This document shows positions 55,057 through 64,000 of a DNA stretch of 64,000 nt, one piece after another. Origin of the DNA: Pasteurella sp049670895 (lineage in GTDB: Bacteria; Pseudomonadota; Gammaproteobacteria; Enterobacterales; Pasteurellaceae). The notes beneath the pieces were generated by a model. The model ran no database searches. It saw only the letters and a program-made list of their open reading frames with translations, and was not told where the DNA came from. A program made the translations under genes and the position numbers. Each line of letters opens with the position of its first letter. The stretch's first letter is position 1. The stretch lies in the NCBI RefSeq assembly GCF_049670895.1, contig NZ_CP187170.1; one strand, written 5' to 3'.

Positions 55057-56604
55057 ATGAGCAATCAACATTTGATGGAAAAAATGACCGCACTTACACT
55101 CGCTCGTCATGAAGTGCGAGAAATTGCGGCAATTGATTTAGGGTCAAATAGCTTTCATATGATTGTGGCTCGCATTGTCAATGGATCGATCCAAATTCTT
55201 TCGCGTTTAAAACAGAAAGTTCAACTTGCCGAAGGCTTAGATGAGCATAATGTCTTGAGCCAAGCCGCCATTGATCGAGGTATTCATTGCTTAGCCTTAT
55301 TTGCCGAGCGTTTACACGGCTTTGCACCCGAAAATGTCAACGTGGTGGGCACTTACACGTTACGTCGTGCGGTGAATAACCAAGAGTTTTTACGTCAAGC
55401 AAAAGCGGTATTCCCTTATCCGATTAATATCATTACAGGGAAAACTGAGGCTCAAACAATCTATGCGGGGGTTTCGCATACACAGCCTGAAATGGGACGT
55501 AAATTAGTCGTGGATATTGGTGGTGGCTCAACAGAAATGATCATCGGGGAAAATTTCACCCCGCTATTAGCCGAAAGTCGCCACATGGGGTGCGTGAGTT
55601 TTGCCAAACGTTTTTTTCCTCAAGGGGTGATTTGTGCGGAAAACTTCCAGCACGCCCGTCAACATGCGATGACAAAAATTGAAGATCTGGCATTTGAGTA
55701 CCGTCATTTAGGTTGGGACGTCGCCCTTGGATCTTCAGGTACGATTAAAACCGTCTATCAAGTGATCATGGCAAATATTGATCCTAATGGTTTAATTACA
55801 CAAGAACGCCTTGATCAATTGATCGAAAAAACCTTACAGGTTTCTCATTTTGAAGATCTCAAACTGGCAGGGTTAATTGAGGAACGTGCCGATGTTTTTG
55901 TGCCCGGTTTGGCGATTTTAAGTGCAGTCTTTGAAACCTTCGGCATTACTCAAATGCGTTATTCGGATGGGGCACTGCGTGAAGGGGTGATGTACAGCCT
56001 CGAAAAAAATTTCCAAGTGACCAACATTCGCCAACGCACGGCTTTTGGTTTAGCGGAGCAATTTAATATTGATCAAGCTCAGGCAGAACGTGTTTATCAA
56101 ACGGCACGCCTGTTATCGACCCAATATCGCCATTGGCAAAAGCCCACATTAGCAGAAGAAATGCGAGAGATTTTATTGTGGGCGGCACGTTTGCATGAAG
56201 TGGGCATTGTGATTAATCATAAAGGGGTGCAAAAACATTCCAGTTATATTTTGCAGAATATGGAATTGCCTGGCTTTGATAAAGAACAACAGCGTTTACT
56301 TGCCACCTTAGTGCGTTATCAAATCAATTTGTTCAAGCCAAGTGAGTTGGTCAAATCGGGACGCTATACGGAAGAAGATATGCTCACGTTAGTCCGTTTA
56401 TTACGTTTAGCCATTATGTTGAATAAACCTCGCCAAGCTACGGAAAAAACAGAGAAAATTCGTTTGGATGTCGCCTCTGATTTCAATCAATGGCACTTGC
56501 GTTTTGGTGAAGGCTATCTTGAACACGCCCCACTGATTCTCAATGAATTGAAAGCCGAAAAACGCTTATTAAATGACATCGGGTTAGGCTTGGATTTCCA
56601 ATAA
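55057..56604 (+). CDS. ppx: Exopolyphosphatase Ppx (Ppx/GppA family)
   Basis: A 515-residue phosphatase of the sugar-kinase/actin fold: AIDLGSNSFHMIVARI near the N-terminus, VDIGGGSTEMIIGE (residues 153-166) and LGSSGTIKTVYQ, with an HD-like C-terminal domain. It releases phosphate from polyphosphate ends; GppA activity on pppGpp is the alternative, but its length (about 510) favours Ppx. A USS core is in its fifth to tenth codons. Confidence 0.92.
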   Translation: MSNQHLMEKMTALTLARHEVREIAAIDLGSNSFHMIVARIVNGSIQILSRLKQKVQLAEGLDEHNVLSQAAIDRGIHCLALFAERLHGFAPENVNVVGTYTLRRAVNNQEFLRQAKAVFPYPINIITGKTEAQTIYAGVSHTQPEMGRKLVVDIGGGSTEMIIGENFTPLLAESRHMGCVSFAKRFFPQGVICAENFQHARQHAMTKIEDLAFEYRHLGWDVALGSSGTIKTVYQVIMANIDPNGLITQERLDQLIEKTLQVSHFEDLKLAGLIEERADVFVPGLAILSAVFETFGITQMRYSDGALREGVMYSLEKNFQVTNIRQRTAFGLAEQFNIDQAQAERVYQTARLLSTQYRHWQKPTLAEEMREILLWAARLHEVGIVINHKGVQKHSSYILQNMELPGFDKEQQRLLATLVRYQINLFKPSELVKSGRYTEEDMLTLVRLLRLAIMLNKPRQATEKTEKIRLDVASDFNQWHLRFGEGYLEHAPLILNELKAEKRLLNDIGLGLDFQ

Positions 56605-56627
56605 CAGCACCCTTCCTCCATCCCGCC

Positions 56628-56653
56628 ATGCCCGTGATAAACGGGCATTTTGT
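56628..56653 (+). terminator. Rho-independent terminator after ppx
   Basis: ATGCCCGT (56628-56635), loop GATAA, ACGGGCAT (56641-56648), then TTTTGTT. Confidence 0.75.
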
Positions 56654-56744
56654 TATGGGTAAGAAAGAGCACCTTACAGGTTCTGAAAAGTGCGGGGGAT
56701 TTTAAACATGTTTTTGCCTCCAATCCCCCCGAACCTTTGACGGT

Positions 56745-58121
56745 TTACTTCGACGATTTTTTAACAGGACGTTGCCAATGTGGAATATGGCGTTGTGGAA
56801 CCCGTGAAATCACTAATTCGTCACATGCCACATTTTTGGTGACCGTTGTCCCAGCTCCAATGGTTGCCCCATTTTCAATTGTTACGGGAGCAACCAACTG
56901 TGCATCGGAACCCACAAACACATGATCACCAATAATGGTTTTAAATTTGTTAGCCCCATCGTAGTTACAGGTAATCACACCCGCACCGATATTACATTGT
57001 TGCCCCACTTCGGCGTCACCCACATAGCTTAAATGGTTGACTTTGGAACCAGAGCCAATATGGGCTTTCTTAATTTCAACAAAGTTACCAATATGTGTAT
57101 GATCTGCTAATTCTGCACCTGGACGGAGGCGAGCGAAAGGACCAATTTGTGCAAATTCACCAACGGTGGCATCTTCCAACACGGAGTAAGGTTTGATTTC
57201 GACATCATCACCAATCTGACAATTTTTTAACACACAACCTGCCCCAATTTTGACTCGATTGCCAAGCACCACCTGACCTTCCAAAATCACATTCACATCA
57301 ATTTCTACGTCTTTGCCATGCTGTAATTCACCACGTAAATCAAAGCGTTCAGGATCGGCTAATGCCACACCCGCTAGCAATAATTTATCGGCTTGTTTAC
57401 GTTGATAATAACGTTCTAAACGGGCGAGTTGTTGGCGATTATTCACCCCTTCGACTTCCATAAAATCACTGGCTTGAACCGCAACCACTTGGCAACCATC
57501 TTGATTGGCGAGGGCAATCACATCGGTAATGTAGTATTCTTTTTGTGCATTATTATTGGTTAATTGGGATAACCATTTTTTCAAGTTTTTCCCTTCAGCC
57601 ACTAATACACCCGTATTAATTTCTTGAATTTTTAATTGTTCTGCATTGGCATCTTTTTGTTCCACAATGGCAACCACATTGCCATTTTCACGCACGATAC
57701 GACCATAACCTGTCGGGTCATCTAACACCACGGTTAATAAGGCAATCCCGTTTTCAGGTTTGGCAGCGATCAGTTTTTGTAAGGTTTCTGCACGGATTAA
57801 TGGCCCATCACCATAGAGCATTAAAATATTTTCATCATCTGCAAAAAACGGGGCAGCTTGCTGCATCGCATGCCCCGTGCCGAGTTGTTCTGCTTGTAAT
57901 ACCCAATTGACGGGTTCATCTTGTAGGCGAGTTTGCATCACTTCACCACCATGCCCATAGACTAAATGGATATTTTTTGCATGAATAGATTTCACGGTGT
58001 CAATCACATGCTTTACCATAGGTTTCCCTGCGATTTTATGTAAAACCTTCGGTAAATCAGAATACATGCGAGTGCCTTTACCTGCCGCTAAAATCACGAT
58101 ACTTAACGTTTTCATTTCCAT
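56745..58121 (-). CDS. glmU: Bifunctional GlmU (UDP-GlcNAc synthesis)
   Basis: A 458-residue enzyme. The N-terminal pyrophosphorylase half has LAAGKGTRMYSDLPKVLHKIAGKPM; the C-terminal acetyltransferase half is a left-handed beta helix of hexapeptide repeats (from about residue 252). It acetylates glucosamine-1-phosphate and couples it to UTP, giving the precursor of peptidoglycan and LPS. ATG 58121 fits the AGGAAA site better than the second ATG (58115). No glmS is nearby. Confidence 0.97.
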   Translation of the reverse strand: MEMKTLSIVILAAGKGTRMYSDLPKVLHKIAGKPMVKHVIDTVKSIHAKNIHLVYGHGGEVMQTRLQDEPVNWVLQAEQLGTGHAMQQAAPFFADDENILMLYGDGPLIRAETLQKLIAAKPENGIALLTVVLDDPTGYGRIVRENGNVVAIVEQKDANAEQLKIQEINTGVLVAEGKNLKKWLSQLTNNNAQKEYYITDVIALANQDGCQVVAVQASDFMEVEGVNNRQQLARLERYYQRKQADKLLLAGVALADPERFDLRGELQHGKDVEIDVNVILEGQVVLGNRVKIGAGCVLKNCQIGDDVEIKPYSVLEDATVGEFAQIGPFARLRPGAELADHTHIGNFVEIKKAHIGSGSKVNHLSYVGDAEVGQQCNIGAGVITCNYDGANKFKTIIGDHVFVGSDAQLVAPVTIENGATIGAGTTVTKNVACDELVISRVPQRHIPHWQRPVKKSSK

Positions 58122-58291
58122 AAAGTTTCCTAGTTGGATGATTAATCAAAAGATAACGAAAATTATAATCCAACTCAGGCATAAAAATAAGTAAATCCTG
58201 ATTAAAACAAAGGGAAAATTGCCTCTCATACAAAAGCAGTGTAATATGAGTTGGATTATTTTTATCTTAAAGTTAGCAAAAGGAAGACACA

Positions 58292-58816
58292 ATGAAAAAG
58301 GTAACAAAAATAAGTAGTATCGCGTTATGCACCCTTTTCCTGTTTGGTTGTGATCAATTTGGTTTTAATACCAAAAAATCGGAGTCAACCCCTCACGTTC
58401 AAATTCAAGTGGATCCAAAAGCAGATTTCCAAAAATTCACAGAATTTCAACAATCTCAGAATGCCAAAGTATCGGCATTAAATGAAGAAATCACACGTGC
58501 CGTGCAAGCGGGCGACTTAAAAGCACTTGAGCCTGTATTATTAAAATTCTCCACACAAATTAATGAAGTGGCGAAAGAATTAGATGCCTTACCGATTTAC
58601 AGTGCAGAGATTATTAAATTAAAAGAACAGGCGAAAAATTTATTATTAAAATCTTCTGAATTAATGATTGATAACGTGAAGTTACAGCAAAATCCAACCC
58701 CACAAGGTGTACAATCATTAGTGACGAAAAAAGAAATTTTAATGAAAATTGCCGATGAGTTTACCAAGCTGAATAATGAATTGGCTGCCAAATATGGCGA
58801 GCCAGCGGCACAATAA
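58292..58816 (+). CDS. Small lipoprotein, function unknown
   Basis: A 174-residue protein with a type II signal and a good lipobox, LFLFGC (Cys20), followed by Asp, which in E. coli rules favours inner-membrane retention. The mature part is helical (probable coiled coil, FQKFTEFQQSQNAKVSALNEEI...). AAAGGAAG precedes the ATG. It is a single gene between divergent glmU and a terminator. No function is recognised. Confidence 0.75.
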   Translation: MKKVTKISSIALCTLFLFGCDQFGFNTKKSESTPHVQIQVDPKADFQKFTEFQQSQNAKVSALNEEITRAVQAGDLKALEPVLLKFSTQINEVAKELDALPIYSAEIIKLKEQAKNLLLKSSELMIDNVKLQQNPTPQGVQSLVTKKEILMKIADEFTKLNNELAAKYGEPAAQ

Positions 58817-58854
58817 GCGACTCATCAAAACAAGAGAAAAACACACCGCACTTT

Positions 58855-58911
58855 AAATCTGCACCCTAAACGTTGGAGAACATTTCCCACGGATTAAGGT
58901 GCAGATTTTTT
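58855..58911. terminator. Terminator after the small lipoprotein gene
   Basis: AAATCTGCACC (58855-58865) pairs with GGTGCAGATTT (58898-58908), then a T run; the loop is long (32 nt). It lies between convergent genes. A USS core is just before it. Confidence 0.7.
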
Positions 58912-58935
58912 ATATAAAAAAACAATGGTTTTTTG

Positions 58936-59811
58936 TTATTTGTAACGCCGTTTTAACCGTATGATGCCTTCAATCATAAATAACAGCATGGAGATTATCA
59001 GGCAGATAAAAAGGGGAATGGTTTCGCTGTCGAGCTGTTCGCCAATGAGGAAAGACACGAACAACATCATGATAGGTTCCGCATAACCTAATAAGCCGAG
59101 AACATTAATCGGCAATAAACTGCTGGCAAGAATATAGGTATTGAGTGCGACCCCGCTGATTAAGCCGAGTAAAAGAAGTAGCCATAAAATATGTTCATTG
59201 GCTTGTTGAACAGCGGCGAGATCCACCTGCCAAGCAAAATAAATACAAACGGGCAATAATAATGACATTTCCAAACAGAAGCCTGCTAAATCATTAATTT
59301 TCAGGATTTTTCGGGTGGCAAAATAGATGCTGTAACCGAAACTCACCAATAACGCTTCCCAAGATAACCCACCTTTCAACATGATATTAGAAAAGACACC
59401 GATGGCGGCAATGACAACGGCAAAAAATTTAATTCGTGAAATATGTTCTTTGAAGATAAGACGTCCGCTTAATACCATGACTAAAGGCAACAGTAAGTAG
59501 CCAAATGAGACACTTAATGCACTGCCATTATTGGGTGCCCAGAGAAAGAGCCAAATTTGAACGCCCATCATGGCGGAGTTAAAGAGAAAGCCCAAAATTA
59601 ACAAAGGGTGTTGTTTCATTCTTGTGAAATAATGCAAAAGTGCTTGTTTTTGTTTGAATAAAAATACGGCTGCAATCACAAAGGGAAGGGTGAAGATAAT
59701 GCGAAAACCGAAAATGTCTTCGCCCCCGAGTGGTTGTAAAAGGGTAGAAAAATAATATAAATAACCGAATAACACGGAGGCTGATAACGATAAAATTATC
59801 CCTTTTAACAT
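58936..59811 (-). CDS. EamA/RarD-like transporter
   Basis: A 291-residue membrane protein with ten predicted helices of the drug/metabolite transporter superfamily. The sequence is closest in pattern to RarD (FGFRIIFTLPFVI, LWAPNNGSALSVSFGYLLLPLVMVLSG, and LLGYAEPIMMLFVSFLIGE). The substrate is unknown. It lies 43 bp downstream of ilvY in the same direction, so read-through from ilvY is possible. Confidence 0.82.
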   Translation of the reverse strand: MLKGIILSLSASVLFGYLYYFSTLLQPLGGEDIFGFRIIFTLPFVIAAVFLFKQKQALLHYFTRMKQHPLLILGFLFNSAMMGVQIWLFLWAPNNGSALSVSFGYLLLPLVMVLSGRLIFKEHISRIKFFAVVIAAIGVFSNIMLKGGLSWEALLVSFGYSIYFATRKILKINDLAGFCLEMSLLLPVCIYFAWQVDLAAVQQANEHILWLLLLLGLISGVALNTYILASSLLPINVLGLLGYAEPIMMLFVSFLIGEQLDSETIPLFICLIISMLLFMIEGIIRLKRRYK

Positions 59812-59854
59812 AGACTTATCCTAACAGTACAAAATTAACAAGCGGTTAACCACT

Positions 59855-60736
59855 TTACTCTAACACCTGCCAAAATGCACGCACTAATGGTTGGGTTAAG
59901 CTTTTTTTCTGTACACAAATACCTAACTCAAAGGGGCTGATCGGGGGGCTTAATTGTAAAATTGAAATTTGGCTACTCATGGGGCTGTTTTTGATCACCA
60001 CATCGGGCAGCATGGCGACACCGCAACCCAGTGCCACCATAGGCATGATCGCTTCGTGCCCTGCTACGGTGGCATAGATTTTAGGGTGTTTAATTTTTTG
60101 TTGTTTAAACCAGTGGTCAATGCGTTGGCGAGCAGGGCCTTCAATGGGCAAAATAAACGGGATTTGTTGCCAATTTGTTGGGGTTTGTTGCAGTAATTGT
60201 GTGGCAGGGCAGGCGACACGAGGGGCAATGAGCGATAGGCTAATTTCATCAATGTAATGAAATGCGATGTTGTTGGGTAAGGTTTTGGGTCTGCCTGCAA
60301 GTGCCAGATCCACTTGTTGGCTTTCCACTTGTTGTAAGGCAAGGGAAGGATCGCCCGTGGTGAGTTTGATTTCCACTTTGGGGTAACGGCTACGAAAACG
60401 TTCTAAAATAGTGGGTAAATGGCTGTAAGCAGCAGTTACCGAACAGAATAATGTGAGCTCCCCACTTAGATCTTGGCTTGGGTTATCACGCAATTGTTGT
60501 TTGATTTGCTGCCATTGTGCCCAGCTTTGCTGTGCAAAAGGAATGAATTTTTCACCCGCAGCAGTGAGTTCTACTTGGCGGTTGTTGCGTAAAAACAGGG
60601 CTTGCCCCAGTTCGTCTTCGATACGTTGAATTTGCCGTGAAAGTGTGGAAGGCGACATGTGATTTTGTGCCGCCGTCTTGGCAAAATTCTTGGTTTCGCA
60701 GAGGTGAAGAAAAAGTTTTAACTCGCTGAAATGCAA
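59855..60736 (-). CDS. ilvY: LysR-type activator IlvY
   Basis: A 293-residue LysR-type regulator: N-terminal helix-turn-helix (FAKTAAQNHMSPSTLSRQIQRIEDELG) and a periplasmic-binding-like inducer domain. IlvY activates ilvC when its substrates acetolactate or acetohydroxybutyrate accumulate. The divergent ilvC and the palindrome between them support the assignment. Confidence 0.95.
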   Translation of the reverse strand: MHFSELKLFLHLCETKNFAKTAAQNHMSPSTLSRQIQRIEDELGQALFLRNNRQVELTAAGEKFIPFAQQSWAQWQQIKQQLRDNPSQDLSGELTLFCSVTAAYSHLPTILERFRSRYPKVEIKLTTGDPSLALQQVESQQVDLALAGRPKTLPNNIAFHYIDEISLSLIAPRVACPATQLLQQTPTNWQQIPFILPIEGPARQRIDHWFKQQKIKHPKIYATVAGHEAIMPMVALGCGVAMLPDVVIKNSPMSSQISILQLSPPISPFELGICVQKKSLTQPLVRAFWQVLE

Positions 60737-60849
60737 AGTGGTTCTCCTGTTGAGCCGAGCTAAGTCGTTTGTGATGCTATGGGCTGTGTTGTATCAAAAG
60801 TGCGGGGGATTTTAAAAAAGTTTTGCAAGCCTTTTGAAAGGGTTATTTT

Positions 60850-60915
60850 GTTGCAATTATTGCAACATAAAATTTCAATAATATCAATTTACGCAATGAT
60901 AAAAATCACTATAAT
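60850..60915 (+). promoter_or_regulatory. ilvC promoter and IlvY operator
   Basis: A perfect palindrome GTTGCAAT-T-ATTGCAAC (60850-60866) is the expected IlvY-type LysR recognition site. The promoter is TTTACG (60888-60893), 16 bp, TATAAT (60910-60915). This puts the palindrome about 60 bp before the start of transcription, the usual LysR recognition position. A weaker half-related segment (60873-60890) could be the activation site. Confidence 0.8.
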
Positions 60916-60987
60916 CAGAAGAAAGTATAAAGAATATGCAAATACACTTCATACCCAATACACAACATTCAATTTAAGGACACTACA

Positions 60988-62463
60988 ATGGCTAACTATT
61001 TCAATACATTAAATTTACGCCAACAATTAGATCAATTAGGTCGTTGCCGTTTTATGGATCGTGACGAATTTGTCAATGAGGCAGAATATCTCAAAGGGAA
61101 AAAAATTGTGATTGTCGGTTGTGGGGCCCAAGGGTTAAATCAAGGCTTGAACATGCGTGATTCTGGCTTAGATATTAGCTATGCCTTACGCCCAGCGGCG
61201 ATTGCAGAGAAACGTGCTTCTTTCCAACGTGCAACCGAAAATGGTTTTAAAGTGGGTACTTATGATGAACTGATTCCTACTGCGGATTTGGTGGTGAATT
61301 TAACACCAGATAAACAACACTCTAAAGTGGTGGCAGACGTGATGCCATTAATGAAACAAGGTGCGGCATTGGGTTATTCACACGGTTTAAATATTGTGGA
61401 AGTGGGTGAGCAAATCCGTAAAGATATTACTGTAGTTATGGTGGCACCAAAATGTCCAGGAACAGAAGTGCGTGAAGAATACAAACGTGGCTTTGGTGTG
61501 CCAACGTTGATTGCGGTACACCCTGAAAACGATCCAAATGGTGATGGCTTAGAGATTGCGAAAGCGTGGGCGGCAGCAACAGGTGGTCATCGTGCTGGGG
61601 TGCTTGAATCTTCTTTCGTTGCAGAAGTGAAATCTGACTTGATGGGTGAACAAACCATTCTTTGTGGAATGTTACAAGCAGGATCTATCGTGTGTTATGA
61701 CAAGTTAGTGGCAGATGGTAAAGATCCCGCTTATGCTGGGAAATTAATCCAATACGGTTGGGAAACCATTACAGAAGCGTTAAAACAAGGTGGAATTACG
61801 CTGATGATGGATCGTTTATCGAATTCTGCTAAATTGCGTGCATTTGAACTTTCTGAGCAAATCAAAGAGAAGTTAGCCTTCTTATTTGAAAAACATATGG
61901 ATGATATTATCAGTGGTGAATTTTCTGCCACAATGATGGCTGACTGGGCAAATGGTGATGCGAATCTTCTTAAATGGCGTGAAGAAACAGGTAAAACAGC
62001 CTTTGAAAATGCACCAAAATACGAAGGAAAAATCAGTGAGCAAGAATATTTTGATCACGGTGTATTGATGGTGGCAATGGTGAAAGCAGGGGTTGAGCTT
62101 GCGTTTGATACCATGGTGGCAAGCGGGATTTATGAAGAATCTGCTTACTATGAATCTTTACACGAATTACCATTAATCGCCAACACGATTGCTCGTAAGC
62201 GTTTATATGAAATGAATGTGGTGATTTCTGATACCGCAGAATACGGTAACTACTTATTTGCCAATGTAGCGACCCCAATTTTGGCAAAAGAAATCATTCC
62301 AACGTTACAAAAAGGGGATTTAGGTGAGCCAACCCCAACCGTGGAAATTGATAATATTACGCTTCGTGATGTGAATGATGCCATTCGTCATCACCCAATT
62401 GAATTAATTGGGCAAGAATTGCGTGGTTATATGACCGATATGAAGCGTATTTCATCAAATTAA
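60988..62463 (+). CDS. ilvC: Ketol-acid reductoisomerase IlvC (class II, long form)
   Basis: A 491-residue KARI, exactly the length of the E. coli class II enzyme. The NADPH-binding fingerprint is KKIVIVGCGAQGLNQGLNMRDSG. Other blocks are PKCPGTEVREEYKRGFGVPTLIAVH and two copies of the C-terminal domain, as expected of class II. It makes dihydroxy-isovalerate and dihydroxy-methylvalerate, the substrates of IlvD. Confidence 0.98.
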   Translation: MANYFNTLNLRQQLDQLGRCRFMDRDEFVNEAEYLKGKKIVIVGCGAQGLNQGLNMRDSGLDISYALRPAAIAEKRASFQRATENGFKVGTYDELIPTADLVVNLTPDKQHSKVVADVMPLMKQGAALGYSHGLNIVEVGEQIRKDITVVMVAPKCPGTEVREEYKRGFGVPTLIAVHPENDPNGDGLEIAKAWAAATGGHRAGVLESSFVAEVKSDLMGEQTILCGMLQAGSIVCYDKLVADGKDPAYAGKLIQYGWETITEALKQGGITLMMDRLSNSAKLRAFELSEQIKEKLAFLFEKHMDDIISGEFSATMMADWANGDANLLKWREETGKTAFENAPKYEGKISEQEYFDHGVLMVAMVKAGVELAFDTMVASGIYEESAYYESLHELPLIANTIARKRLYEMNVVISDTAEYGNYLFANVATPILAKEIIPTLQKGDLGEPTPTVEIDNITLRDVNDAIRHHPIELIGQELRGYMTDMKRISSN

Positions 62464-62494
62464 TTGATAAGATAGAAAGTCCTCAACAAAAGAT

Positions 62495-62519
62495 AAGCCA
62501 GCGTGATGCTGGCTTTTTT
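62495..62519 (+). terminator. Rho-independent terminator of ilvC
   Basis: AAGCCAGC, loop GTGAT, GCTGGCTT followed by a T run, 31 bp after the stop. Confidence 0.9.
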
Positions 62520-62616
62520 GTGCTTTTTTCGTGAACTCGGTACAAGAAAATCTGGCTTGCCTGTCACGCCAACCCCTGTGTTTTGTGGCGTTTATCACAA
62601 TCTTGTTTATTTTTTA

Positions 62617-63432
62617 TCATGTGCTTTTCTGCGTTTCTGCAAGATTATTTTCGCTTTGTTTGACTTCAGCCCATAATAAATCCATTTCCATTAATGAACT
62701 TTGTTCAACGGTTTTATTTTGTTCTTTTAATTTATTTTCTACGGCACGAAAACGTTTTTCAAATTTATTATTTGCTTTGCGTAAACTTTCTTCAGCTTGG
62801 CATTTTAAATGGCGGCTTAAGTTAACCGTTGCAAATAATAAATCCCCTACTTCTTCTTCTATTTTATTTTGATCTTTATTCACTTTGTTTAACTCTTGTT
62901 TCACTTCGTCAAGCTCTTCGTACACCTTCTCAAGAACAGGCGTTAATTCACGCCAATCGAAGCCGACTTTGGCACAACGTTTTTGGAGTTTTTCTGCTCG
63001 CATGAGGGCGGGAAAAGCATGTGGAATATTGTCTAAAATAGATTGCTGTCCTTTTTGGTTGTTTTCTTGTGCCTTGATTGCATTCCAATTTTCTAAGGCT
63101 TCTTGTTCATTGTTTGCACTGGTCTGACCAAAAACATGAGGGTGGCGTCGAATGATTTTTTCAGCCACATCATTGACCACGTCATCGAACGTAAAGTATT
63201 GATCTTCCGAGGCTAATTGGCTAAAAAAGACCACTTGTAAAAGTAAATCCCCCAGCTCTTCTCGCAGGTTTTCCATGTTCTTCTGCTGAATTGCTTCAAT
63301 AACTTCATAGCTTTCTTCAAGCAAACATGGAATCATAGAGTCATAATTTTGTTTAAGATCCCATGGACATCCGCCATTTGGATTACGCAGTGTTGCAATA
63401 AGCTCTATAAAATTTTGGATAGTGTGTGCCAT
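62617..63432 (-). CDS. mazG: Nucleoside triphosphate pyrophosphohydrolase MazG
   Basis: A 271-residue MazG with two all-alpha NTP-PPase domains. The N-terminal signature GGCPWDLKQNYDSMIPCLLEE and the metal-binding EELGDLLLQVVF (Glu/Asp) are present; the second domain has YEELDEVKQEL and EEVGDLLFATVN. It hydrolyses abnormal NTPs and lowers ppGpp. Unlike in E. coli, mazEF is not adjacent. Confidence 0.94.
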   Translation of the reverse strand: MAHTIQNFIELIATLRNPNGGCPWDLKQNYDSMIPCLLEESYEVIEAIQQKNMENLREELGDLLLQVVFFSQLASEDQYFTFDDVVNDVAEKIIRRHPHVFGQTSANNEQEALENWNAIKAQENNQKGQQSILDNIPHAFPALMRAEKLQKRCAKVGFDWRELTPVLEKVYEELDEVKQELNKVNKDQNKIEEEVGDLLFATVNLSRHLKCQAEESLRKANNKFEKRFRAVENKLKEQNKTVEQSSLMEMDLLWAEVKQSENNLAETQKST

Positions 63433-63613
63433 TTTATTTTTTTCCTATGCTTAACATGATGAATTCATCATAGCATAATCTTTTAAGTGGGAATAAAGAT
63501 TGAGGAATGAAAGAAAACTTTTTAAAACGTGATCTAAGGCATATTATTTTGAATACCGCAGTGATATGATACTTAGTGAAGATGTTCAACCTAAGGCAGA
63601 TGAGGAGTTTATT

Positions 63614-64000
63614 ATGTATAAACACGTATTAGTTGCAGTTGACCTTTCTGATGAAAGTGCATTTTTGTTAGAAAAAGCCGCTGGTGTCGCAAAACGTAAT
63701 CAGGCAAAATTATCAATTATTCATGTAGATGTTAACTTTTCTGACCTGTATACAGGATTGATTGATGTAAATATGGCATCAATGCAGGATAGAATCTCTA
63801 CCGAGACGCAACACTCTCTGGTACAATTAGCTGAGCAATCTAGTTACCCAGTATCGGAAAAGTTAAGTGGAAGCGGCGATTTGGGTCAAGTTTTAACAGA
63901 TGCTATTGAAAAATACGATGTTGATCTACTTGTTACTGGACATCACCAAGACTTCTGGAGTAAATTAATGTCCTCGACTCGACAAGTCATGAATAATATT
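63614..64000 (+). CDS. uspA: Universal stress protein UspA (3' end cut by the window)
   Basis: The open frame starts at ATG 63614 after GAGGAG (63602-63607) and runs off the window after 129 codons. It reads MYKHVLVAVDLSDESAFLLE, a clear UspA N-terminus, and ends in SSTRQVMNNI, where about a dozen residues remain in UspA proteins. It belongs to the UspA/C/D group without the Walker-like G-2x-G-9x-G(S/T) ATP site being visible yet. It diverges from mazG. Confidence 0.92.
   Translation, partial: MYKHVLVAVDLSDESAFLLEKAAGVAKRNQAKLSIIHVDVNFSDLYTGLIDVNMASMQDRISTETQHSLVQLAEQSSYPVSEKLSGSGDLGQVLTDAIEKYDVDLLVTGHHQDFWSKLMSSTRQVMNNI

Noticed and set aside
62531..62872. 113-codon plus-strand frame
   Set aside because: Mostly antisense to mazG, which has clear family motifs.

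Overview
This window looks like chromosomal DNA of a Pasteurellaceae bacterium close to Pasteurella. The DNA-uptake core AAGTGCGGT (Haemophilus-type USS) occurs many times on both strands, often inside terminator hairpins. The low-to-medium G+C and the gene blocks (ilvMDA, torECAD, rpoE-rseABC, mutS/recA-recX, hemYXDC/cyaA, tamAB, ilvY/ilvC) agree. No rRNA, tRNA or CRISPR array was seen.

Layout. 1-5.1 kb: ilvM, two lipoprotein-like genes, ilvD and ilvA (branched-chain amino acids). 5.2-13.6 kb: an accessory island read leftwards. It holds a WYL-domain regulator, three full-length dynamin-like GTPases, a chimeric fourth gene and a small zinc-ribbon protein; a frameshifted small membrane gene lies next to it. 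14-23.4 kb: a Fur-type catecholate siderophore uptake locus with TonB receptor, periplasmic esterase, binding protein, two permeases, ATPase and a divergent AraC regulator. 23.5-31.4 kb: periplasmic asparaginase, the TMAO reductase operon torECAD and a BetT-type choline transporter. 31.7-36.7 kb: sdhE, rpoE-rseABC, mobB and an MFS exporter. 36.8-41.2 kb: mutS divergent from recA-recX. 41.3-49 kb: hemCDXY, divergent cyaA, then narP. 49.2-58.8 kb: tamA-tamB, ppx, glmU and a small lipoprotein gene. 58.9-64 kb: a RarD-like transporter, ilvY/ilvC, mazG and a truncated uspA.

The most interesting part is the dynamin island. Its first gene, the WYL regulator, has ten perfect CAAA tetranucleotide repeats directly after the start codon. 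Gain or loss of one unit puts a stop codon at or just after the tract, so this is a textbook contingency (phase-variable) switch at the head of a dynamin-like GTPase operon. Downstream, a 1.25-kb tandem duplication across the junction of two GTPase genes has created an intact chimeric gene without a GTPase domain. WYL regulators and multi-dynamin loci are both linked to anti-phage defence (for example Eleos/LeoA-LeoBC). The island could therefore be a phase-variable membrane-acting defence or stress system; that role is inference.

Elsewhere the regulatory signals match the genes well: a LexA box in the recA promoter, a sigma-E promoter before rpoE, an FNR site before torE, Fur boxes at the siderophore genes and an IlvY-type palindrome before ilvC.
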